DNA of 64,000 nucleotides, from the NCBI GenBank assembly GCA_965221595.1, contig OZ244900.1, forward strand, positions 1,674,001 to 1,738,000. Direction: 5' to 3'. Position 1 is the stretch's first letter. The number at the start of each line of letters is the position of its first letter. Of the stretch, positions 16,240-24,599 are shown one piece after another. The DNA is from JAAXGX01 sp965221595 (lineage in GTDB: Bacteria > Acidobacteriota > Vicinamibacteria > Vicinamibacterales > UBA8438). The translations under genes were made by a program, and so were the position numbers. The notes under the pieces were generated by a model. That model did no database searches. It had not been told where the DNA came from and worked only from the letters and a program-made list of their open reading frames with translations.

Positions 16240-17318
16240 CAGCGTTCCTCTTGTGATCCGCCGCGGTTTCCGTCGAGCAGCTCCCGCAACGCGCCGACGA
16301 GCCGCTCGTTCTGGGGTTCCGTGCCGACCGTGATGCGCAGCCTGTCGGCCAGCAGCGGCTCGGCGAAGTGGCGTACCAGGATGCCCCGGGCCTTGAGCCC
16401 CGCGTACACCGCGCGCGCGTTGCCCTGCGGCGGTCGCACCAGCAGGAAGTTCGCCTCGCTGGGCCAGACGCGGCACCCCAGCGCGGTCAGCGCCCGCGAC
16501 AGTCCGTCGCGCGAGACCCGGACGCGCTCGACGTTCGCGCGCACGTGCTCGACGTCGCGTATCGCGGCGGCGCCGACCCGCGCGGAGACCGCATCCACGT
16601 TATAGCTGTCCTTGACCTTGATCAGCCCGGTCAGCAGCGGCGGCCGGGCGACGGCGAACCCCAGGCGCAGCCCGGCCAGCGAGTGGCTCTTCGACAGCGT
16701 GCGCAGCAGGAGGACGTTCTCGCAGCGGCGCGTCAGCTCCAGTGCATCGCCGGCCGCGAAGGCCGCGTAGGCTTCGTCCACGACCAACACGCCCGACGTC
16801 CGTCCCGCCAGCGTCTCGAGGTCCGCGTTCGGCATCCGGTTGCCCGAGGGGCTGTTCGGGCTGGCCACGAGGGTGAGGGCCGCGCCCGCCGCGGCGAGCC
16901 CGTCCACCGGCAGGCGATACGAGTCGTCGAAGGGTACCTCGACCGTTGGGGCCTCCTGGATGCGGGCCAGCGTGCGGTACAGCACGTAGGTCGGCACGGG
17001 AAAGGCCACGGGCCGGCCGGCGGCGGCCACCGACCGGAAGAGCATGGTCAGCAGGTCGTCGCTGCCGTTGCCGACCACGATCCAGTCGGGGTCCACCCCC
17101 AGGACCGCCGCGGCGCTGGCGCGGAACTCGTCGGCGAACGGCTGCGGGTACAGCCGCAGGGCGTCTGGTGGTACGGCCCGCAGCGCGGCCAGTGCACGCG
17201 CGCTCGGGGGATACGGATTCTCGTTCGTGTTGAGCTTGACGACCCGCTCGCCCGCGGCCGGCTGCTCGCCCGGCTGGTACGCGGCGAGCGTTTCGATCGA
17301 CGGCCGGAAGTACGACAT
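16239..17318 (-). CDS. hisC: Histidinol-phosphate aminotransferase
   Basis: At 359 residues this has normal length. It is a fold-type I PLP enzyme: LNTNENPYPP at 29-38, VGNGSDDLL at 82-90, PNSPSGN near 154-160, DEAYAAF at 181-187, and the PLP lysine K210 in TLSKSHSLAGLRLGFA. The LNTNENP start and the SDELL-type block are typical of HisC, which transaminates imidazole-acetol phosphate to histidinol phosphate with glutamate. Related aromatic aminotransferases share these motifs, so some substrate uncertainty remains. No other his gene is nearby; it follows a P5C dehydrogenase by 37 bases. Confidence 0.88.
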   Translation of the reverse strand: MSYFRPSIETLAAYQPGEQPAAGERVVKLNTNENPYPPSARALAALRAVPPDALRLYPQPFADEFRASAAAVLGVDPDWIVVGNGSDDLLTMLFRSVAAAGRPVAFPVPTYVLYRTLARIQEAPTVEVPFDDSYRLPVDGLAAAGAALTLVASPNSPSGNRMPNADLETLAGRTSGVLVVDEAYAAFAAGDALELTRRCENVLLLRTLSKSHSLAGLRLGFAVARPPLLTGLIKVKDSYNVDAVSARVGAAAIRDVEHVRANVERVRVSRDGLSRALTALGCRVWPSEANFLLVRPPQGNARAVYAGLKARGILVRHFAEPLLADRLRITVGTEPQNERLVGALRELLDGNRGGSQEER

Positions 17319-17355
17319 GCGGCGCCCTCAACAGCCCGCGGCAGGCCCGGACTGG

Positions 17356-18987
17356 TCAAGCCTCCTGCATGTGAACGTAGCGGTAGTCCCGGGGCGGCGC
17401 GAAGTTCTCCTTCGTCGTGCGCGCACTGGCCCAGCGCATCATGTTCAGGGCGCTGCCTGCCTTGTCGTTCGTGCCCGAGGCGCGGGCGCCGCCGAACGGC
17501 TGGCGACCGACGACCGCGCCGGTCGGCTTGTCGTTGATGTAGAAATTGCCGGCCGCGTTGCGCAGCTTGTCGCTGGCGAGATTGATGGCCTGCCGGTCGC
17601 GGGCGAAGACCGCGCCGGTGAGGCCGTAGGGCGACGTCGTGTCGCACAGCTCGAGCGCCTCTTCGTAGCGGTCGTCCGGGTACACGTAGATCGTGAGGAC
17701 CGGTCCGAACAGCTCCGTCACCATCGTCCGGTAGCGTGGCTCGCGGGCCTGGATGATGGTTGGTGCGATGAAGTAGCCGGTCTCGTCGCTGCACTCGCCG
17801 CCGCAGATGACCTCGGCGTCGGGGCTGGCCCGGGCCTCGTCGATGGCGCTCGCGAGCTGGTCGTACGACGCCTTGTCGATGACCGCGCCCATGAAGTTGG
17901 TGAAGTCGGCGACGTCGCCGCAGGCGATGGTGCCCACTTCGTCGCAGAGGCGGTCGCGGAACGCGGCCCACAGGCTCTGCGGGATGTAGGCGCGGCTGGC
18001 AGCGCTGCACTTCTGCCCCTGGTACTCGTACGCGCCCCGGATGAGGCCGGCGGCCAGCTCGTCGGTGTCCGCGGAGGCGTGCGCGAACACGAAGTCCTTG
18101 CCGCCCGTCTCGCCCACGATGCGCGGGTAGCTGCGGTACGTGCGGATGTTGCGGCCCACCGTGGCCCACATGCCCTGGAACACCTCTGTGCTGCCGGTGA
18201 AGTGCACGCCGCCGAGGTCCGGGTGTTGCATGGCCGGCTCGCCGATCGCGCCGCCACTGCCCGGCACCATGTTGATGACGCCGTCCGGCAGGCCGGCCTC
18301 GGCGAGCAGGCGCATGAGCCAGTACGCCGAAAACACGGCGGTGGAAGAGGGCTTCCAGACCACGGTGTTGCCCATCATGGCCGGACTCGTCGGCAGGTTG
18401 CCCGCGATGGAGGTGAAGTTGAATGGCGTCACCGCGAAGACGAACCCCTCCAGCGGCCGATACTCCACGTAGTTCCAGGTGCCCGGTTGACTGCTCGGCT
18501 GCTCCTCGAAGATCTGCCGCATGTAGGCCGGATTGAACCGCAGGAAGTCGATCAGCTCGCAGGCCGCGTCGATCTCGGCCTGCACGACGGTCTTGCTCTG
18601 GTTGAGCATGGTCGCCGCGTTGATGATCGGGCGGTAGCGGCCCGCTAGCAGGTCCGCGGCCTTGAGAAACACGGCGGCGCGGGCTTCCCAGGGCAACGCC
18701 GCCCAGGCCGGCCGCGCGCGCGCCGCCGCCGCGATCGCCTGCTCCACCGTGCGGGCGTCGCCCTTGTGGTACGTCGCCACGGAGCGGGCGTGGTCGTGCG
18801 GCAGGATGCAGCGGCTGCAGCTGCCGGTCCTGACGTCCTGCCCGCCGATAATCAGGGGAATCTCGACGCAGTCATCAGCAAACCGGTCGATCTGGGCCTT
18901 GAGCGCCTGCTTCTCCGGCGAGCCCGGCGCGTAGTCCAGGACCGGTTCGTTGCGCGGTTCGGGAACGGTTACGGCACTGTTGATCAT
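17356..18987 (-). CDS. pruA: L-glutamate gamma-semialdehyde (P5C) dehydrogenase
   Basis: The 543-residue single-domain aldehyde dehydrogenase matches the length of the ALDH4A1/RocA-type enzymes. It carries the NAD-binding TPFNFTSI at 187-194, the GSTEVFQGM loop at 265-273, the general base E293 in VGETGGKDF, and the catalytic C327 in GQKCSA. The C-terminal PFGGARASGTNDKAG is the typical P5CDH signature. It oxidises glutamate semialdehyde to glutamate in proline catabolism. No proline dehydrogenase is in the window. The ATG at 18987 is chosen over a reading from 19032 because TATACT lies nine bases before it and homologous proteins begin with a similar short sequence. Confidence 0.93.
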   Translation of the reverse strand: MINSAVTVPEPRNEPVLDYAPGSPEKQALKAQIDRFADDCVEIPLIIGGQDVRTGSCSRCILPHDHARSVATYHKGDARTVEQAIAAAARARPAWAALPWEARAAVFLKAADLLAGRYRPIINAATMLNQSKTVVQAEIDAACELIDFLRFNPAYMRQIFEEQPSSQPGTWNYVEYRPLEGFVFAVTPFNFTSIAGNLPTSPAMMGNTVVWKPSSTAVFSAYWLMRLLAEAGLPDGVINMVPGSGGAIGEPAMQHPDLGGVHFTGSTEVFQGMWATVGRNIRTYRSYPRIVGETGGKDFVFAHASADTDELAAGLIRGAYEYQGQKCSAASRAYIPQSLWAAFRDRLCDEVGTIACGDVADFTNFMGAVIDKASYDQLASAIDEARASPDAEVICGGECSDETGYFIAPTIIQAREPRYRTMVTELFGPVLTIYVYPDDRYEEALELCDTTSPYGLTGAVFARDRQAINLASDKLRNAAGNFYINDKPTGAVVGRQPFGGARASGTNDKAGSALNMMRWASARTTKENFAPPRDYRYVHMQEA

Positions 18988-18996
18988 TGCGGCGTA

Positions 18997-19002
18997 AGTA
19001 TA
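18997..19002 (-). promoter_or_regulatory. -10 element TATACT, leaderless layout
   Basis: TATACT sits nine bases upstream of the ATG at 18987 on the minus strand. Confidence 0.45.
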
Positions 19003-19023
19003 TGCGTTCGGGTCCGGGCCTGT

Positions 19024-19053
19024 TTGCCACACGGGCCGCCGGTAACGTAAGGT
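19024..19053 (+). promoter_or_regulatory. Candidate promoter of tRNA-Phe
   Basis: TTGCCA (19024-19029) and TAAGGT (19048-19053) are 18 bases apart. Transcription would start about 30 bases before the mature tRNA. Confidence 0.4.
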
Positions 19054-19090
19054 GAATGCATGCCGGTCCGCGCCGGCACAGCGGTCCAGA

Positions 19091-19166
19091 GCCGAGGTAG
19101 CTCAGTCGGTAGAGCACATGACTGAAAATCATGGTGTCGCCAGTTCGATTCTGGCCCTCGGCACCA
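19091..19166 (+). tRNA. tRNA-Phe (GAA)
   Basis: The full cloverleaf is visible: acceptor arms GCCGAGG/CCTCGGC, D-arm with GCTC...GAGC around AGTCGGTA, anticodon stem CATGA/TCATG with loop CTGAAAA (anticodon GAA at 19124-19126), and a T-arm with GTTCGATTC. The CCA end is encoded at 19164-19166. No intron or oddity is present. Confidence 0.97.
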
Positions 19167-19172
19167 ACCCTG

Positions 19173-19200
19173 GCCGGGCCCCGTTCCCGCCCTGCCCGGC
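19173..19200 (+). terminator. Hairpin after tRNA-Phe
   Basis: GCCGGGC (19173-19179) pairs with GCCCGGC (19194-19200) around a 14-base loop, seven bases after the tRNA. It has no T-run, so it may be a processing or Rho-independent end of weak type. Confidence 0.35.
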
Positions 19201-19240
19201 GCCGCACCGATCGTGGCCGTGAACGCCGGGCTGCGACCCG

Positions 19241-22138
19241 TCAGAGGGACGAACCCCAACCGTAGTTGATGCGCACGTAGTAGTAGCCGCCGTTGAAGCC
19301 GAACGGTCCGAACTGGCCGTAGCGGTTGCCCACGCCGGTGACGGCGCCGGGGTTCTCGTCCGGGTACACGTTCAGCACGTTCTGCGCGCCGACGTACAGC
19401 GTGACGTCGTTGAACGGGAAGCCGACCTCGAGGTCGAGCAGCGGCTTGCCGGAGTACAGCGGATACAGGTACGACATGGCCGCGCCCATCGCCGAGCGCG
19501 CGTCCTCGCGGTCCCAGTACGAGCCGTAGTAGTGCAGGCGAGCCATGAGGCTCCAGTGGTCTTCGACGTGATTGACTCCGGCGTTCCAGCGCGTCCGGGG
19601 CAGCCCCAGCGTCAGGGCCGCGACGCGATCTGCGTCGAAGTGCTCCGCAGTGAACTCGGTGACCGACGTGTCCGTGTAGTTGTAGACACCGCTGAAGGTC
19701 GTCCGCCCACCGATGGCCAGCGGGGTCCAGGTCGTGACGACGTCGAGCCCCTGCGTGCGGGTCGAGAAGTCGTTGACGAAGAAACGGAACGCTGCCAGGT
19801 TGCCGGCTTCCACGATGCCGTCCGCGAGCAGGGTCGTCACCTCGGCCGGCGTGAGGCTGTAGTTGCGCGTGATCGTGAGCCGATCCTGCACGTCGATGCG
19901 GAAGTAGTCCGCCGTGAAGGTGAAGGTGCCCGAGTCGACCACCGTGCCTACGGAGTAGTTGATCGACTCTTCCGGCTGCAGCGGGACGCCGCCGCGCAAC
20001 GCCGCAACGGGAGAGGTCGACGGGATGGTGCCGTTGTTGATCAGATCCCCGAGGTCGTAGTCGAACTCGGTCGTCACGTTCAGCACGTTCTGCTGACCGG
20101 GCGTCGGGGCGCGGAAGCCGCTGCTGACCGCGGCGCGCACCGCGAACTCGTCCGTGAAACCGTAGCGTCCCGACAGCTTGCTGTTCATCGTGGTGCCGAA
20201 GCTGTCGTAGTAGTCCTCGATGCGGACCGCGGCGCCCAGCGTCCATCTGTCGGCGTCGTGCACCTCGATGTCGCCGTAGACCGCGACGTTGCCGCGATCC
20301 CAGGTGCCGGCGTTCTCGGGGCGGGTGCCGTTGTAGCCGTTAGAGGCGGAGCTGAAGCCCTGCGCGCCGTACGGGCCGATCGCCCACGACGCCGGATCGC
20401 CGGCGCCCAGGTGGTACTGCTCATTGCGCCACTCGACGCCGCCGGCGATGTTGATCATGTCGCTGGCCGCATACGAGAGATCGGCGTTGAGGCTGGAATC
20501 GGTCTGCTCCAGCAGGTTCGGCCGGAAGCTGGTGGGGCTGTCGGGACCGAGCGAGGCGTTGACCGTGTCGAAGATGAAGGTGTCGACCTGGTTCTGGCCG
20601 ACGCTGCCGCTGACGTCCCAGTCGAGTCCGGTCACGGTGGTCCCGCGCACGCCGGCGACCACGGAGAAGTCGCGGACATCGCCGCCGAACTGCGGCGTGA
20701 AGCCGCCCGGCAGGCCCTCGGGCGCGCCGAGGAACGGCTGGTGGAAAGTGAAGCAGTTCGGGTCGCTGCGGACCTGGCCGAAGGCGACCGGGTCCGGCGT
20801 GCCGTTGTTGACGGCGACCGTCGGGCAGTTGGCCGAGCCCATGCCCTGGGCGGCCAGCACGTCGCCGACCAGCAGCGTCTCGCCGCCGTCGACCGAGTAC
20901 ACATTGCCGCGGTTGTTCGGGTTGCGGAAGTAGAAACCGCCGGTCACCTTCTTGCTGGCGTAGTTGGCGTGGCCGTAGAACTCGGCGGCGCGGTTGCCTC
21001 CGGTCCCGAAGTTGGCGAACAGCTTCAGGTCGTCGTCGACCAGCGGCGAGCCCCATACCCGGGACGTGTCGCGCACCAGCGTGTTGCCGCCCGCGATGAC
21101 CGTCTGCGTGCCGCCGTCCTGCACCGCGCGGTTGGTCGGCTGCGTGCCGCCGTACTCCAGGCTGAGGTTCACGAAGCCTTCCGAGCCCAGCGGCAGGCCG
21201 GCGTTGCCGGCGAACGTGAAGCCCGGCGCGAGGCCGCCGATGCCGTTGCACGAGCGGCCGATGGGGCCGCACGTCGCGGGGTCGCCGTCGTTCTCCGTGT
21301 AGTGCTGACCCGTCCGGAACTCGATGGCGCCCCCCGAGCGCGCATTCTTCAGCTCGAAGTTGATGACGCCGGCGATGGCGTCCGAGCCGTACTGGGCTGC
21401 CGCGCCGTCGCGCAGCACCTCGACCTGCCGCAGGGCGATGGAGGGGATGGCCGACAGGTCGGGCCCCTGGGCACCGTCCGCGATGCCGTTGCCCAGCCAA
21501 CTGATGACGGCTGCGCGGTGCCGGCGCTTGCCGTTGATTAGCACCAGCGTGTGGTCCGGCGCCATGTTGCGCAGGTTGGCCGGCCGCACGATAGTCGACG
21601 CGTCGCTGATGGGCTGGGTGTTGACGTTGAAGGACGGGACGACCGTCCGCAACTGGTTGGTGAGGTCCACGTGACCCTGGCTGACAAAGTCCTGGGCGGT
21701 GATGACGTCGATCGGCACCGGAGAAGCGGTAACCGAGCGCGGCTCGGCGCGCGTGCCAACCACGGCCACCGTTTCCTGCAGCAGCACTTCCAGCTCGATG
21801 TCGACGGTGACCAGGCCGCCCGCCGCAGCCTCCACGTCGCGCGCGACCGTGTCGAAGCCGGGCAGTGTGAACGTCACCTCGTACAGCCCGGGCTCGAGCA
21901 TGTCGATCGTGAACCGGCCGGTGCCGTCGGTGAAGGCGGTGCTGACGTCGCCGCTGGCCTGGTTGCGCGCAGCGACCGTCACGCCCGGCAGCACGAGGCC
22001 CGTGGCGTCGACGACCGTGCCGTCGATGCCGGCGTCCTGGGCGCCGGCCGCGGGCGCCGCAAGAGCCAGCGCGGTCAGCAGCGCCAGCGCCGGCAAGAGA
22101 GTGGTTGCAACACGAGCTCGACCCGAAGCCATCGCCAT
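19241..22138 (-). CDS. TonB-dependent receptor with N-terminal carboxypeptidase-regulatory-like domain
   Basis: The 965-residue outer membrane receptor has a signal peptide (to about residue 33), a CarboxypepD_reg-like domain (about 34-110: IDGTVVDATGLVLPGVTV), a plug domain (about 125-260) with DHTLVLINGKRRH and the closing VEVLRDGAAAQYGSDAIAGVINF, and a long beta-barrel ending RINYGWGSSL. The last residue is Leu instead of the common Phe. Such receptors import large ligands (siderophores, glycans, cobalamin) using TonB; this plug type is common in receptors of unknown substrate. The ATG at 22138 has GGAGG five bases before it, which decides the start over a longer reading. It is divergent from the EVE-fusion gene. 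Confidence 0.92.
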   Translation of the reverse strand: MAMASGRARVATTLLPALALLTALALAAPAAGAQDAGIDGTVVDATGLVLPGVTVAARNQASGDVSTAFTDGTGRFTIDMLEPGLYEVTFTLPGFDTVARDVEAAAGGLVTVDIELEVLLQETVAVVGTRAEPRSVTASPVPIDVITAQDFVSQGHVDLTNQLRTVVPSFNVNTQPISDASTIVRPANLRNMAPDHTLVLINGKRRHRAAVISWLGNGIADGAQGPDLSAIPSIALRQVEVLRDGAAAQYGSDAIAGVINFELKNARSGGAIEFRTGQHYTENDGDPATCGPIGRSCNGIGGLAPGFTFAGNAGLPLGSEGFVNLSLEYGGTQPTNRAVQDGGTQTVIAGGNTLVRDTSRVWGSPLVDDDLKLFANFGTGGNRAAEFYGHANYASKKVTGGFYFRNPNNRGNVYSVDGGETLLVGDVLAAQGMGSANCPTVAVNNGTPDPVAFGQVRSDPNCFTFHQPFLGAPEGLPGGFTPQFGGDVRDFSVVAGVRGTTVTGLDWDVSGSVGQNQVDTFIFDTVNASLGPDSPTSFRPNLLEQTDSSLNADLSYAASDMINIAGGVEWRNEQYHLGAGDPASWAIGPYGAQGFSSASNGYNGTRPENAGTWDRGNVAVYGDIEVHDADRWTLGAAVRIEDYYDSFGTTMNSKLSGRYGFTDEFAVRAAVSSGFRAPTPGQQNVLNVTTEFDYDLGDLINNGTIPSTSPVAALRGGVPLQPEESINYSVGTVVDSGTFTFTADYFRIDVQDRLTITRNYSLTPAEVTTLLADGIVEAGNLAAFRFFVNDFSTRTQGLDVVTTWTPLAIGGRTTFSGVYNYTDTSVTEFTAEHFDADRVAALTLGLPRTRWNAGVNHVEDHWSLMARLHYYGSYWDREDARSAMGAAMSYLYPLYSGKPLLDLEVGFPFNDVTLYVGAQNVLNVYPDENPGAVTGVGNRYGQFGPFGFNGGYYYVRINYGWGSSL

Positions 22139-22402
22139 TCGTTCCTCCAGAAGTGGTGCAGATCGCCGTCTGATACGGTGCCAATCGGCGACAGAAAATG
22201 GGCGGTGCAAGTGCAACGAAGCTCGTTCAACTATACACGCTGCGCGTTGTACGCTGCGGACGCACACGCTTTGCTGGGCGCAACGCGCAGAGTCGCAGCT
22301 ACGTTCGGGGCCGGTAAGCCATGGGGCCGGTACGCTATCTTGTGGCGAACATCGCCCGACGCTCGACGATGGAGCGTCGCGGGGGAAGGAGAGCAGGAAG
22401 CT

Positions 22403-24109
22403 ATGGCGCGACGCTACTGGTTGATGAAGTGCGAGCCGGCTGCCTACACCATCGATGATCTCCAGCGCGACGGACGGACGAGCTGGGAAGGGGTGCGCAA
22501 CTACCAGGCACGCAACTTCATGCGCGACGCCATGCAGGTGGGCGACGGCGTGCTCTTCTATGCCTCGAATGCGAAGCCGTCAGGGGTGACGGGCATCGCG
22601 CAGGTCGTGCGGACCGGCTATCCCGATCACTTCGCCTGGGAGCCGGGGCATCGCTACTTCGACGCCCGCAGCACCCCCGACAAGCCGCTTTGGTACATGG
22701 TGGACATCGAGTTCGTCGAGCGCTTCCCGGAGACCATCGCGCTCGCCACGCTGAAGGCTACCAGTGGGCTCGAGGACATGATGGTCACCAAGCGCGGCAG
22801 CCGACTGTCGGTCCAGCCCGTGACCGCGGCCGAGTTCGACGTCGTGCGACGCCTGGGGACCCGGGGCGCAGGGGAAGCGCCGGCCGCGGCGCAGGCGGCC
22901 CAGGAGCGGCGCCGACAGCCTGCCGCGGGCGTCCTCCCGACGGTCGTTATCGCGGCCGGCGCGCTGGCGCTGTCGCTGTTGGCGGCGGGCCAGGTGTCCG
23001 GCCCGGAGGCGCCTGTGGCGAGCGCGGTCGCGGAGACGACGCCGCCGTCGCCGCCGGCGAGCGCACGGCCGCCGGCGTCCAACGCTGCCGCCCCGCCCCC
23101 GCCGGCCGACGCCACCTCGGCCGCGGCCACCGGCGGGGAGGCTGCAGGCGGCGCGGCTGTCGCGAACGCGGCGGCTTGGGCGGCGCCGCGAACGCCCTGG
23201 GGCGATCCCGACTTGCAGGGCATCTGGAGCAGCGGCTACATCCTGACGCCGCTCGAACGACCCGCCGCGTTCGAGGGGCGCGAGTTCGTGACCGAGACGG
23301 AGCGCGCCGGGCTGGAGGCCGCGGCGTTCGCGCGGCTCGACCATTCGGTGGGTGGTCCCCGCCGCGGCGGCGGCGAGGGCACCGGCACGTACAACAGCGC
23401 GTTCACCGGGGCCGGGCGCGAGGTCATCAGCACCGGCCGCACGTCGCAGATCGTAGACCCGCCGGACGGCCGGATCCCCTGGACCGACACGGCGCGGGAG
23501 CGCGTGGCCGCGGAGGCGGTGGTCGACTCCTCCGAGCGCGGGCGGTTCCTCGCCGAGGACAATGAGCTCGGCGGCGACGGCCCGGAGGATCGGCCCAACG
23601 ACCGCTGCCTCGGCGTCACCATCCCGCTGCGCTTCGCGGCGGCCGGGTCCTCGGCGACACTGCACCGCATCGTGCAGACCCCGGGACAGATATCGATCTA
23701 CTACGAGCACGGACACCAGGGCGGGGCGTACCGCCAAGTGGCGCTCGACGGCCGGCCACACCTGCCGCCTGGCATCCGCCAGTTCCTCGGCGACGCGCGC
23801 GGGCATTGGGAGGGCGACACGCTCGTCGTCGAGACCACCAACTTCACCGACCGGACCAGCTACGAGGGCGCGCGCGGCAACCTGCGCCTGGTGGAGCGCT
23901 TCGAGCCGAGCGGGCCCGACAGCCTCGTGTACCGCGCTACCATCGAAGACGCGACGGTGTTCACCCAGCCGTGGACCATCGAGATCCCATTGACGCGGCA
24001 GGATGGCCGCGCCAACCAGATCTACGAATCGGCCTGCCACGAGGGCAACTATGCCCTCACCAGTATCCTGATGGGCGCCCGCCTGCAGGATCGCAGCTAC
24101 CGGAGATAG
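22403..24109 (+). CDS. EVE domain fused to a membrane segment and an exported domain
   Basis: The 568-residue frame has three parts. Residues 1-152 are an EVE (PUA-like) domain: RYWLMKCEPAAYTIDDL at the start, WEGVRNYQARNFMRDAMQVGDGVLFYASN and the VTGIAQVV strand. Residues about 175-195 form one hydrophobic segment, followed by an 80-residue Pro/Ala-rich linker. Residues about 270-568 are a domain shared with the next gene (DPDLQGIW, TPLERPAAF, IVDPPDGRIPW, GDTLVVETTNF, YESACHEGNY). EVE domains bind modified bases in nucleic acids in the cytosol, so a fusion to an outward domain is odd. I see no stop, frameshift or good internal start between the parts. Start ATG has AGGAAG upstream. Confidence 0.8.
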   Translation: MARRYWLMKCEPAAYTIDDLQRDGRTSWEGVRNYQARNFMRDAMQVGDGVLFYASNAKPSGVTGIAQVVRTGYPDHFAWEPGHRYFDARSTPDKPLWYMVDIEFVERFPETIALATLKATSGLEDMMVTKRGSRLSVQPVTAAEFDVVRRLGTRGAGEAPAAAQAAQERRRQPAAGVLPTVVIAAGALALSLLAAGQVSGPEAPVASAVAETTPPSPPASARPPASNAAAPPPPADATSAAATGGEAAGGAAVANAAAWAAPRTPWGDPDLQGIWSSGYILTPLERPAAFEGREFVTETERAGLEAAAFARLDHSVGGPRRGGGEGTGTYNSAFTGAGREVISTGRTSQIVDPPDGRIPWTDTARERVAAEAVVDSSERGRFLAEDNELGGDGPEDRPNDRCLGVTIPLRFAAAGSSATLHRIVQTPGQISIYYEHGHQGGAYRQVALDGRPHLPPGIRQFLGDARGHWEGDTLVVETTNFTDRTSYEGARGNLRLVERFEPSGPDSLVYRATIEDATVFTQPWTIEIPLTRQDGRANQIYESACHEGNYALTSILMGARLQDRSYRR

Positions 24110-24599
24110 TCCCGGCTGCCGCCGGCACTCGCTGCAGATTGCCTACGAATTGGTCGGAGCAGGCCGGCGGGCAGCTGGCGCACGAGACTCCGGAGCAGGT
24201 CCCCGCGGACAACGGGCTGACAGTCTGCGGCGGGGCTGGAGCTCAGCGTTCTCGGGTTCCGGTAGCAGGGAAAAGGGGCGTCGGGTGCTCCGTCCTGGCG
24301 GTCGTGGCCTGACGTCGAACGTATCGAACCGGCCTGGACAGCTTCTCGACCGCGCCGCGTTCCACGAGCGTCGTCAGCCAGTCGCCGGCCTGGTTCTTCT
24401 GCACACCCAGCGTTTCGCTGAGTTCGTTCTCGGCTCTGGGCGTGTCCACGCACGGCAGCAGCTCTGTCACAGCGGCCGACAACTCCTCGGCCGGCGCCAG
24501 GTCGCCAGAAGTTTCAGTGCGCAACGGGAGTTGTAGGGGATGTCTGCAGGAGGGCCCACTGACCCGGATTGTATGATCGAGCCGGAACAGGAGGAGTGG
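24110..24599. other. 490-base gap containing a possible winged-helix gene remnant
   Basis: No intact gene is visible between the EVE-fusion gene and its paralogue. Most of the gap holds nothing I recognise apart from the minus-strand remnant at 24243-24512. TATGAT at 24572-24577 is a likely -10 for the gene that starts at 24600. Confidence 0.5.
24243..24512 (-). pseudogene. Remnant of a winged-helix-like protein C-terminus
   Basis: On the minus strand about 90 codons read like genuine protein: ELSAAVTELLPCVDTPRAE, ELSETLGVQKNQAGDWL, TTLVERGAVEKLSRPVRYV, then a basic tail and stop. The helix-turn-helix-wing spacing and the closing K-x-x-R-P-V-R-Y resemble C-terminal winged-helix domains such as those of DprA-like or toxin-antitoxin-associated proteins, but I cannot name the family. 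No start codon or upstream coding sequence fits, because the frame upstream runs into the opposite-strand gene and becomes low-complexity. It is probably the surviving 3' end of a deleted gene. Confidence 0.4.
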
